From the NCBI GenBank assembly GCA_003612485.1, contig RAZA01000016.1, positions 1-64,000 of the forward strand: 64,000 nt of DNA, given 5' to 3'. The position numbers and the translations under genes were made by a program. How positions within the stretch are numbered: the first letter of the stretch is position 1; each line of letters begins with the position of its first letter. The notes under the pieces were generated by a model. The model searched no databases. It saw only the letters and a program-made list of their open reading frames with translations, and was not told the DNA's origin. This stretch comes from a bacterium D16-50. GTDB lineage: Bacteria > Bacillota > Clostridia > Lachnospirales > Lachnospiraceae. This document shows positions 41,573 through 49,528 of this stretch, piece by piece.

Positions 41573-42586
41573 TCAATCTCTTCTATGTCCTCCCTTGTGC
41601 CGCATCAGCAGATACAGAAACACCGGGCCTCCGATCACGGACATGAGGATACCCACCGGCAGCTCATAGGGAGCAAAAATCAGCCGGGAAGCCGTATCGC
41701 AGAGGGTCACGAAGCCCGCCCCGAAAATGGCGCACAAGGGCAGGAGCCTGCCGCTTTCGCTGCCGGAGAGCCTGCGGACAAAATGAGGCACGATCAGCCC
41801 CACAAAGCCCAGCAGCCCTGCAAAGCTCACTGCCGCCCCCGCAAGCAGCGCAGCCAGCGCCAGAAAGATCATGCGGTATTTCCCCACGGACAGCCCCACT
41901 CCTCTGGCTGTGTCGTCCCCCAGCCCCGCCACGTCCAGCTCGTTGCATAGGGTAAGCAGCGCAGCCAGCGCCAAAAGGATGATCCCCGCCGCCGGAGCCA
42001 GTCTGAGATAGGAGACAGAGGAAAAGCCCCCCACCCGGAAATCTATGCTGAGCATAGCCACCTCCGTGTCCAGAACCGTTATGGACTCGCATATGGCATT
42101 CAAAATGCTGTTCAGGGCCACCCCGCCCAGAATCACGGTAGTCTTGGACGCTCCCGTCCGTCTGGAAAAGAAAAAGATCACCAGAACCGTGGCAAGGCTT
42201 CCCCCGAAGGCCGCCAGCGAGACCCTAGGGCCCGATATGACCCCGAAGGCGCAGCAGACCGTGACCCCCAGCCCGGCCCCCGCATTGACCCCTATGATCC
42301 CCGGCGAGGCCAGCTTGTTGGCCAGAATGCTCTGCAGCACCGCCCCGGACACTGCCAGCGCGGCTCCCGCCAAAAGCGCCCCAAAAGTCCGGGGAAGCCT
42401 TGCATAGAGCAGAATGCTGCGACCCATGCCCGCGCTGCCTCCTACAAGGATGTCAAACAGCTCCCTTGGGGTGAACACAATATTGCCAAGGCATAAGCTC
42501 AGAACCGTTATGGCCGCGCAGACGCCCACCCCGCCCCACAGCAGACAGAGAAAGCGCCGCCGTCCCGCCGCAAACTCCTTTTCCAT
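41573..42586 (-). CDS. FecCD-family ABC transporter permease
   Basis: A 337-residue permease with about ten membrane segments. Family marks are RLPRTFGALLAGAALAVSGA, LASPGIIGVNAGAGLG, and FVGLIVPHFVRRLSGSES near the C-terminus, the ATPase contact region. ATG at 42586 follows GGGGGAG. It forms the channel of a metal-chelate or corrinoid importer and lies 184 bases after the binding protein stop. Confidence 0.94.
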   Translation of the reverse strand: MEKEFAAGRRRFLCLLWGGVGVCAAITVLSLCLGNIVFTPRELFDILVGGSAGMGRSILLYARLPRTFGALLAGAALAVSGAVLQSILANKLASPGIIGVNAGAGLGVTVCCAFGVISGPRVSLAAFGGSLATVLVIFFFSRRTGASKTTVILGGVALNSILNAICESITVLDTEVAMLSIDFRVGGFSSVSYLRLAPAAGIILLALAALLTLCNELDVAGLGDDTARGVGLSVGKYRMIFLALAALLAGAAVSFAGLLGFVGLIVPHFVRRLSGSESGRLLPLCAIFGAGFVTLCDTASRLIFAPYELPVGILMSVIGGPVFLYLLMRHKGGHRRD

Positions 42587-42770
42587 ATCCGCTCCCCCTC
42601 TCCTTTTGTGGCGCCATGCCGTCCTTATACACGCCCGGCGCTGCTTTGCCGACATACTCTTTTCTCCGTCCAGAGGCATCCCAGCGCCTTTTTCCGCCGC
42701 GGGGCAATGCCTTCTATATGCCCTTACTCCCCTACGGCACAGCTTTGTACCGTCCTGATTGCGCCGGCTC

Positions 42771-43739
42771 TCACTCTCCGTACAGCATATCCTCCAACAG
42801 CTCATAGGCCTCCGCCCAGCGGGCGTTGGGCTTCAGATTATATAGATGCTTGTCCAGAAAATACAGCTTCTCGTTTTTCACGGCGTCCAGCTCCCCCCAC
42901 AGAGGATTCTCCCGGAACATATTCTCCACATTCTTCTTTGTCCCTTCGGTATCGTCGCCGGACTGCACGATCAAAATCCGGTCCGGGTTCTGCAGCAATA
43001 TGCTCTCGATACTCAGATTCTCTAAAAGACTATCCTCAGAATCCGCGATATTCACGCAGCCCAGACTCTCCACCATCTCCCCCAGCACGTTGCCCTTGCT
43101 GTTCTTGGCCCGGATGCTGGTGGCGGAGGCCCGCATCACCAGAACCGTCAGAGGCTCCCTCCCCTCATTGCGCTCCAGCACCTCGGTGATCTTTTCCTCC
43201 ACCAAAGCTCCGTACTGCTCGTACCTCTCCGGGCGGCCTGTGATTTCCGTGCAGATCTTCAGCATTCTCAGATAATCTTCAAAGCAGGCCACGTCGAAGT
43301 AGGCCACCGTGATTCCCGCCCCCTCCAGCGCCTGCTGCCATTCCAGATGCTGGGACGTATTGGTGCTGGCCAGCACGAAATCCGGCTCCGCCGAAAGCAG
43401 CAGCTCCAGATTCAGCCTCTTAGTCTCCCCCAGATTCACGGTGCCCTCCGGCAGGGAAAGGTCAAAATCGTCAAAGGCGTCTTCCGGCGCCGCGCAGACC
43501 TGCTCCCCCGCCAGACTCCACATATCCGCATAGCTCCCCAGCAAGGCCGCCGTGCGCTCATAGGAGGTCACCGTCACCTCCCTGCCCAGATCGTCCGTGA
43601 AGGTATAGCTTTCTATCCCTACGGCCTCTTCCGTCCCCGGCTCTTTTGAAGATTCCCCATCCCCCGTCCCTGCCTTCTCCCCGCAGGCGCTCAGCGCCAG
43701 ACAGCATATGGCCGCCGCAAAAAACAGTCCTCTTTTCAT
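42771..43739 (-). CDS. Iron-siderophore/corrinoid-type binding lipoprotein
   Basis: A 322-residue lipoprotein. The signal peptide ends LALSAC; an acidic linker precedes the FepB/FhuD/BtuF-type domain (YTFTDDLGREVTVTSYERTA, LLLSAEPDFVLASTNTSQ, NIADSEDSLLENLSIESILL, WAEAYELLEDMLYGE). It is the first gene of the importer operon (binding protein, permease, ATPase). I looked in the 211-base leader for a cobalamin riboswitch or Fur-like box and saw none I can support, so the ligand stays open. ATG at 43739 follows GGGAGGACTGAG. Confidence 0.9.
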   Translation of the reverse strand: MKRGLFFAAAICCLALSACGEKAGTGDGESSKEPGTEEAVGIESYTFTDDLGREVTVTSYERTAALLGSYADMWSLAGEQVCAAPEDAFDDFDLSLPEGTVNLGETKRLNLELLLSAEPDFVLASTNTSQHLEWQQALEGAGITVAYFDVACFEDYLRMLKICTEITGRPERYEQYGALVEEKITEVLERNEGREPLTVLVMRASATSIRAKNSKGNVLGEMVESLGCVNIADSEDSLLENLSIESILLQNPDRILIVQSGDDTEGTKKNVENMFRENPLWGELDAVKNEKLYFLDKHLYNLKPNARWAEAYELLEDMLYGE

Positions 43740-43821
43740 CTCAGTCCTCCCTCCCGCTATAAAACCGCCCCTCCCCATACAGCTTTCCTTAAGCCTTGCT
43801 AGGCTTTCATTCTCATAAGCC

Positions 43822-43853
43822 GAATACCCCGCAGCTTTTGCTGCAGGGTATTC
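43822..43853. repeat. Perfect-looking GC hairpin in the 43740-43950 spacer
   Basis: GAATACCCCGCAGC (43822-43835), loop TTTT and GCTGCAGGGTATTC (43840-43853) pair over 14 bases with one mismatch. No T-tract follows on either strand, so it is not a classical terminator. The form is reminiscent of dispersed REP-like or IS200/IS605-end hairpins, which would need a genome search. Confidence 0.7.
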
Positions 43854-43950
43854 AAATTCGTCAAATAGCCATGCTTGGGGAAACGAAACTTTAAGCCCGG
43901 CATAAATACCAGATATAAGTCAGAACTCGCCCCAATCCCCATGGAAAAAA

Positions 43951-46518
43951 TCAACAAGTGGCCCCGCCCTTGACCTTCTTTTCCAGTATGGCCGACTTGT
44001 CTATGGTTCCGTGCAGAAGCTTATCCTGCACATAATCGAAGCCCAGACGGTTCACCGTGTCCGCAAAACGCTCCCCCGTAATGCCCTCGTCACGAAACAG
44101 CAGGATGGCCCTCTCTACCGTGTCCAGAACCTCCTCCTCGCTGACAAAGAGCTTATCCAGAGGACGGCCGTTAGCAACCTTCTTGCCCCATCTTCCGCCG
44201 ATGTAGATTTTGCAGCCCTCCATATATTCTTCCGTGACGCCGAAGGGACATTTCCCCTTGCAGCGCCCGCAGCCGTTGCAGGCGTCCGTATCCACTCTCA
44301 GCACGCCGTCCTTCACCTCGGCCACTTTGACAGGGCAGCCCGTCTCCACCTGACACCTTGCACAGCCCCTGCATTTAGAGAAATCAAACAAGGGCACCCG
44401 CTGGCCGATGATTCCCAGATCGTTCAGATCCGGCTTCACGCAGTTGTTGGGACAGCCTCCCACCGCTATCTTGAACTTGTGGGGCAAAGTCACATCATGA
44501 TACCCCTTGTAGAACCGCTGGTGGATCTTCTCGCTCAGGCCGAAGGTATCCACAAGACCGTACTGGCAGGTAGTCCCCTTGCAGGAGACCACGGGACGCA
44601 CCAGAGAGCCCGTTCCTCCGGTCTCCAAATTGTTCTCCGCCAAAAACGCGATGACCGGATCGATATTTTCATAGGGAACACCCTGAATTTCCATGGTCAG
44701 CCGGGTAGTCATGGTGATCTCCCCGCTGCCGAAGCGCTCCGCCGCCTCCGCGATGGCACAATGCTCCTTGGCTGTAATCTTTCCGTTCTTGGTGATCACC
44801 CGGACATTGAACACATCCCCGTACCGTTTATCCTGAAGGCAGCCCAGCCCCTTCACCCGCTTGATCTCCTCCGCGGACAGCTTTCCTCCCGCGGGAACCC
44901 CCTTCTTGATCACATTGAAGCTGGCTCCGCCTTCCAAGACCTTCGTATTTACAAAGCCCAGCGCTTTCAGCTTATTCTGTGTCAGATATCCTCTCTTGCC
45001 CCTTGCGCATACTAACAGCAGCTTCTCGTCCTTTTGGAACCGGGCAAGCGCCTGCTCCGGCTTGGTCAGATCAAGCCACTCCGCGCCTGAAATCGAAGGC
45101 GCGGGATGGACGTCCACCAGACGATACCCCCCTGCGGCTCCCGCCGCATACTCGGCAGGCGTAAAGGACTCCAGACGGCCCGTTAACTTATTTACCAGCA
45201 CGCCGCAGGCCACCGCAAAAGGATGGATTGCTGTGGAAAAGGGCGGCGCGTATGCAAAGTCCATGGTGAGGAAATCCTCGGCCCGACAGCCCATGGAAAT
45301 CCCTGCCACCGCGATATCCGCCATCTTGTCCACGGCTCCCGCGCCAATGACCTGCATCCCCAGAAGCCTATGGCTTTCCGCGTCCGCCACCAGCTTTGTG
45401 ACAAAAATACCGGAATCAGGATAATAATGAGCCTTATCGTCCGTAACGCAGAGCGCGGACACCACACTGATGCCCTCCGCCTTAGCCTGCTCCTCAGTCA
45501 TCCCGGTTCTGGCTCCATTCAAGTTCTCGGCAAGCTTTACAACACCCGTTCCCAGACACCCCGGATATTCCAGCTGATCCCCGCTCAGGTTCAGCGCCAG
45601 CGCCCTGCCTGCAATATTGGCCGTGGAACCCATGGCTGACCACTGCCGCTTTCCGGTGATTCTGTTCTTTACCAGCGCGCAGTCGCCCACCGCGTAAATG
45701 TCGGGCAGGTTGGTCCTCAGGAACTGATCCGTAAGGATGCAGCCTCTGTCCATCTCAAGCCCTATATCATTCAGGAATCTTGTGGCAGGGCGGATGCCCG
45801 CTGCCAGAACCACCATGTCAGCAGGGAGCACACCCGCGCCGGTGGCCACATGATTTACCCGCTCCTCCCCGCCTATGGCGTTCAAGGGTGTCCGTGTCAA
45901 AATGCGCATCCCTCTCCCCTGAAGCTGGCGGCGAACATAGTCCGCCATCTCCGGGTCAAAGATGTTTGGCATCAGCTGGGGCGCCATGTCCATGACCGTC
46001 ACCGAAAGACCTCTGGCCATCAGGTTCTCCGCAACCTCCAGACCGATGAAACCGCCGCCCACCACCACGGCCCGACTGCAGCCTTGCTCTTCGGCATATT
46101 TCCTTGCGGCAATGGCGTCCTCAGGAGTGCGGACGGTGAACACGCCGGGAAGCCCGGTTCCCTCCACGGGAGGAACCGAAGGTTCTGCTCCCACGGCAAT
46201 TACAAGCTTATCGTAATTTACGGTATACAGCTCCTCCCCCTGCACGGAGACGGTCTTGGCCGCCGGATCCACCGCCACCACCTCGCTGGAGGTATGCACC
46301 TGAGTTCCCGTAAGCCCCATGAATTTCTCAGGGGAGTTCACGATCAGCTCCCCTTCCTTCTCTATGCTTCCTCCGATATAATAGGGCAGACCGCAGCCTG
46401 CATAGGAAATATTCTTCCCCTTGGTATAGATCACAATCTCATCATTGGGATTCTCTCTTTTGAGCTTCGCGGCCACCTTGGTTCCCGCCGCAACGCCGCC
46501 GATAATGACAACCTTCAT
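43951..46518 (-). CDS. CoA-disulfide reductase / rhodanese / sulfite-reductase fusion
   Basis: An 855-residue cytoplasmic flavoprotein fusion. Residues 1-450: FAD/NAD(P)H pyridine-nucleotide disulfide oxidoreductase with IIGGVAAG and the CoA-disulfide reductase redox Cys in SYAGCGLPYYIGG. Residues ~460-550: rhodanese with catalytic Cys in LLLVCARGKRGY. Residues ~570-720: a nitrite/sulfite reductase half with CKGTTC and GGCPNNC, likely binding siroheme and Fe-S. Residues ~735-790: two 4Fe-4S ferredoxin motifs (CRGCARC, CNGCGRCKGKCP). It could reduce polysulfide, persulfide or sulfite; the reaction is inferred. A shorter CoADR-Rhd form is well known; this C-terminal addition is unusual. Confidence 0.9.
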   Translation of the reverse strand: MKVVIIGGVAAGTKVAAKLKRENPNDEIVIYTKGKNISYAGCGLPYYIGGSIEKEGELIVNSPEKFMGLTGTQVHTSSEVVAVDPAAKTVSVQGEELYTVNYDKLVIAVGAEPSVPPVEGTGLPGVFTVRTPEDAIAARKYAEEQGCSRAVVVGGGFIGLEVAENLMARGLSVTVMDMAPQLMPNIFDPEMADYVRRQLQGRGMRILTRTPLNAIGGEERVNHVATGAGVLPADMVVLAAGIRPATRFLNDIGLEMDRGCILTDQFLRTNLPDIYAVGDCALVKNRITGKRQWSAMGSTANIAGRALALNLSGDQLEYPGCLGTGVVKLAENLNGARTGMTEEQAKAEGISVVSALCVTDDKAHYYPDSGIFVTKLVADAESHRLLGMQVIGAGAVDKMADIAVAGISMGCRAEDFLTMDFAYAPPFSTAIHPFAVACGVLVNKLTGRLESFTPAEYAAGAAGGYRLVDVHPAPSISGAEWLDLTKPEQALARFQKDEKLLLVCARGKRGYLTQNKLKALGFVNTKVLEGGASFNVIKKGVPAGGKLSAEEIKRVKGLGCLQDKRYGDVFNVRVITKNGKITAKEHCAIAEAAERFGSGEITMTTRLTMEIQGVPYENIDPVIAFLAENNLETGGTGSLVRPVVSCKGTTCQYGLVDTFGLSEKIHQRFYKGYHDVTLPHKFKIAVGGCPNNCVKPDLNDLGIIGQRVPLFDFSKCRGCARCQVETGCPVKVAEVKDGVLRVDTDACNGCGRCKGKCPFGVTEEYMEGCKIYIGGRWGKKVANGRPLDKLFVSEEEVLDTVERAILLFRDEGITGERFADTVNRLGFDYVQDKLLHGTIDKSAILEKKVKGGATC

Positions 46519-46530
46519 ACAATTGACCTC

Positions 46531-47376
46531 CTATTCTGCTCCCATCTCATAAGGCTTCAGGCTTACCGTCAGCTTCCCATCCTCCGTAACCGCCGTAATC
46601 TCAATGGGATAAGAGAAACTGTTCACAAACCGCAGATCCTTGGAATTTCCGGCAATGGTGGCATCCATTCCCCGGGGAACATAGTCCACGGGCAGGGAAT
46701 GGGGATAGCGCTGGGTCACGGGAACTCCCGACATAACCAATGCCGAATACAGGGTGGAAGATACCTGACACAGACCGCCTCCCACACCTTCCACCACTCT
46801 TCCTCCGGAAAAGGCCGGGCCCATGACGTAACCGCCGCTCAATGAAATCGGGGATGCCGCCGCGCTGAAGGAAAACCGCTGTCCCGGCTGCAGCACCGTG
46901 CCGTTCACCTTGGAGGCTGCCAGCTCCACGTTGATAGCCCTCTGCTCCGAAGGATCATATTCGGTAGTATAGCTTCCGATAACGCCCTCCATGTCTTTAA
47001 CAGCCGCCGTCCTGCCCTCATCTCTTCCATACTCTATGTAATGTCTGCAATAGGCTCCGTAGTCTGCCCCGAAAGCCGCCTGCAGATCTGTATAGCTCTC
47101 CATATAAGTGCGGAAGCAGAATTCCCCGTCTCCGGTTCTCCCCTCAAAGATGCCATAGCTTATAAAATGCCGGAAAAGCCCTTCCTCGTCGTATCCGATG
47201 GCCGCCTGCAGATCCCCGTAGGCATTATAATAATATTCAGCGTTAAACACAGCCCTGAAACTGTCGTAGTCGCTTTCCTTGATCTCCACTCTTTCCGCCG
47301 CCTGCGTCCTCACCGGAAACAGCAGCAGCGCCAACGCACAAAATACCACCGACAACCCAATCCCACATTTCTTCAC
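46531..47376 (-). CDS. VanW-family exported protein
   Basis: A 281-residue secreted protein. The start is GTG at 47376, with GAGG upstream; the signal peptide (KKCGIGLSVVFCALALLLFP...TQA) begins there, whereas the longer frame adds a charged stretch without a ribosome site. Two ~38-residue repeats follow, YYYNAYGDLQAAIG...HFISYGIFEGR and YMESYTDLQAAFG...HYIEYGRDEGR, a surface-protein repeat common in Lachnospiraceae. The VanW domain holds the C-terminal half (VLQPGQRFSFSAAASP, GGGLCQVSSTLYSALVMSG). VanW function is unknown; it accompanies some vancomycin-resistance clusters, but no van genes are here. Confidence 0.88.
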   Translation of the reverse strand: MKKCGIGLSVVFCALALLLFPVRTQAAERVEIKESDYDSFRAVFNAEYYYNAYGDLQAAIGYDEEGLFRHFISYGIFEGRTGDGEFCFRTYMESYTDLQAAFGADYGAYCRHYIEYGRDEGRTAAVKDMEGVIGSYTTEYDPSEQRAINVELAASKVNGTVLQPGQRFSFSAAASPISLSGGYVMGPAFSGGRVVEGVGGGLCQVSSTLYSALVMSGVPVTQRYPHSLPVDYVPRGMDATIAGNSKDLRFVNSFSYPIEITAVTEDGKLTVSLKPYEMGAE

Positions 47377-47480
47377 TTTCGTATTCCTCGCTTTTCTTTT
47401 TTCTTCTGAATCAATACCATATAAATTTATTTTCCGAAATTTGCATCGGTTTGTCAATACCTGAGTTTAAAAGAGGTACT

Positions 47481-47498
47481 AAAAACCGCCTTAGCGGT
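47481..47498 (-). terminator. Short terminator overlapping the recQ stop
   Basis: On the minus strand ACCGC (47498-47494), loop TAAG and GCGGT (47489-47485) are followed by TTTTA. The recQ stop codon lies in the stem-loop. Confidence 0.5.
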
Positions 47499-49449
47499 AA
47501 TGCTTCCGCCCTCTGCCGCTCCTTCCCCAAGCGCCAGAGCCTCCCCTGACGGGCTCTCCTGCAGCGGCCTCATCCAATTCCCCGAAATAAGTTTTTTCCT
47601 TTGTGCCTCCCGTTAAGCTTTTTATCCTTTCCAGAAAGCGCTGGCCGTACCGGGCATATTTATTCTCGCCCACCCCGGATACCTCCAGCATCTCTCCCCG
47701 GTCAAAGGGCTGCTTTACGCACATATCCACCAGAGTCTTGTCCGAAAAGATCATATAGGGCGGCACTCCCTCTTCCCTTGCAAGCTCCGTGCGAAGCTCC
47801 CGGAGCCTGTCGAAAAGCTCCAGACCTCTGGAATTCAAAATGTCCGACTTCCTTCTCTTTCCCCCCTTCGAGGTGCCTGACTCCTCCTGCTGCCCCGCCC
47901 CGTCCCTCTTGGGCCTTTTCAGGATCAGCTTTGCCTCCCCTTCCGTCAGCTCTCTGGTCTTTGCCGTGACCTTCAATAGGGCGTACTTGTCCTGAGTCTG
48001 GCCCAGAAACCCCTCCGTCAGCATCTGGGTGATCACCTCCCGCACACCGCCCAAGGACCATCCCTTCAGACGGCCATAGGCATGGTATGCCGAAACTCCG
48101 TACTCCCGCAGCTTGGCCGTATCCTCCCCGGCAAGTGTGCCCGCCACCACGTTGATGCCATACCGCTGGCGCATCTCCAGCACACATTCCGCCACCGCCT
48201 TGGCCTCCTTGGTTACGTCCGCCTCCTGAAACTCCTGCCTGCAGTTTCCGCAATTGCCGCAGGCGCCGCTGCCGTATTCTCCGAAATAGCGCAGAATGTA
48301 TTCCCGAAGGCAGTTTCTCGTCATGCAGTAATTCACCATGACCTGAAGCCGCCTATTGTCCCGCTCCCCCATAGCGGCCAAATCCTCCGAAGATGCCCCG
48401 GCCGCCGGCTCCTTGCTCTCCAACAGGAAGCGGTTGATGATCACGTCCTGAGGGGAGTACAGCAGTACGCATTCGGAGGGTTCGCCGTCCCTCCCCGCTC
48501 TGCCGGCCTCCTGATAATAATTCTCCATGCTCTGGGGCATGTTGTAATGAAGGACATACCGGATGTCGGACTTGTCTATTCCCATTCCGAAGGCGTTGGT
48601 GGCCACCATCACCGGCTTTCTGTCATAGATGAAATCCTCCTGATTCGCCTGCCTCTCCTCATTTTCCAGTCCTGCATGGTACTTGGTCACGGGCATGCCC
48701 CGAGAAGAAAGCAGCTCATAGACCGCCTCCACATTCTTTCTCGTGGCACAGTAGACGATACCGCTCTCCCTCTCATGCTCTCTGGCGTACCGCAAAAGAT
48801 ACTCATCCTTTTTTCCGGGCGTCTCCACCGCAAAAAACAGATTCTTCCGGTCAAATCCCGTCACCAGCACCTGAGGATCCCGAAGTCCCAGCACGCAGGC
48901 AATGTCCTCCTTCACCGCCCCGGTGGCCGTGGCCGTGAAGGCGCTGAGAATAGGGCGCGCGGGAAGCCTGCGGACAAACTCCACGATCTTCAAATAACTG
49001 GGGCGAAAGTCTTGTCCCCACTGGGAGATGCAGTGAGCCTCGTCCACCGTGACCATGGACAGCTCCACCCGCCCGGCAAACTGCAGGAAGCCATAGGTCT
49101 CCAGTCTCTCAGGGGCCACATATATGATCTTGTAGCGCCCCTGCGCCCCGTATTCCAGCGCCTTGGCGATCTGGCCCTCCGTCAGGGAGCTGTTGATATA
49201 GGCCGCCGCGATTCCCGCCTGCTTCAGGGCCTGCACCTGATCCTTCATCAGTGAGATCAGCGGCGAGATTACAAGCGTGATCCCCGGCAGAAGCAGGGCC
49301 GGCACCTGATAGCAGATCGACTTTCCCGCCCCCGTGGGCATGATTCCCAGCACGTCCCTGCCCGCCAAAACGGAATCGATCAGCAGCTCCTGCCCCTCCC
49401 GAAAGCTGTCATAGCCAAAATATTTTTTCAGCACCTCAAATTTGTCCAC
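47491..49449 (-). CDS. recQ: ATP-dependent DNA helicase RecQ
   Basis: A 652-residue 3'-5' DNA helicase of the complete bacterial RecQ layout. Helicase motifs are GIMPTGAGKSICYQVPAL (Walker A), VDEAHCISQWG (DEAH), SAFTATAT and QEAGRAGRDGEPSEC. An RQC zinc-binding segment has Cys in ACGNCGNC, and an HRDC domain follows (LFDRLRELRTELAREEGVPP). An acidic or basic insert of ~30 residues occurs before HRDC. The start is GTG, with GGAAGA just before it. It works in recombination and fork repair. Its neighbours are unrelated to repair. Confidence 0.97.
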   Translation of the reverse strand: MDKFEVLKKYFGYDSFREGQELLIDSVLAGRDVLGIMPTGAGKSICYQVPALLLPGITLVISPLISLMKDQVQALKQAGIAAAYINSSLTEGQIAKALEYGAQGRYKIIYVAPERLETYGFLQFAGRVELSMVTVDEAHCISQWGQDFRPSYLKIVEFVRRLPARPILSAFTATATGAVKEDIACVLGLRDPQVLVTGFDRKNLFFAVETPGKKDEYLLRYAREHERESGIVYCATRKNVEAVYELLSSRGMPVTKYHAGLENEERQANQEDFIYDRKPVMVATNAFGMGIDKSDIRYVLHYNMPQSMENYYQEAGRAGRDGEPSECVLLYSPQDVIINRFLLESKEPAAGASSEDLAAMGERDNRRLQVMVNYCMTRNCLREYILRYFGEYGSGACGNCGNCRQEFQEADVTKEAKAVAECVLEMRQRYGINVVAGTLAGEDTAKLREYGVSAYHAYGRLKGWSLGGVREVITQMLTEGFLGQTQDKYALLKVTAKTRELTEGEAKLILKRPKRDGAGQQEESGTSKGGKRRKSDILNSRGLELFDRLRELRTELAREEGVPPYMIFSDKTLVDMCVKQPFDRGEMLEVSGVGENKYARYGQRFLERIKSLTGGTKEKTYFGELDEAAAGEPVRGGSGAWGRSGRGRKHYR

Positions 49450-49528
49450 TCTTCCAGTCCCTTCTTTGGGAATCCTGTTTTTGCCAAAGATTCACCCTTA
49501 AATTCCCCCGTGCCTTTTGCGGTTTCGG

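Noticed and set aside
43740..43950. A cobalamin riboswitch or Fur box for the iron-type importer
   Set aside because: No conserved B12-box or palindromic Fur-like sequence could be identified; only the 43822-43853 hairpin is present.
46531..47376. Vancomycin resistance because of the VanW protein
   Set aside because: VanW proteins are common outside resistance clusters and no ligase or dipeptidase genes are in the window.
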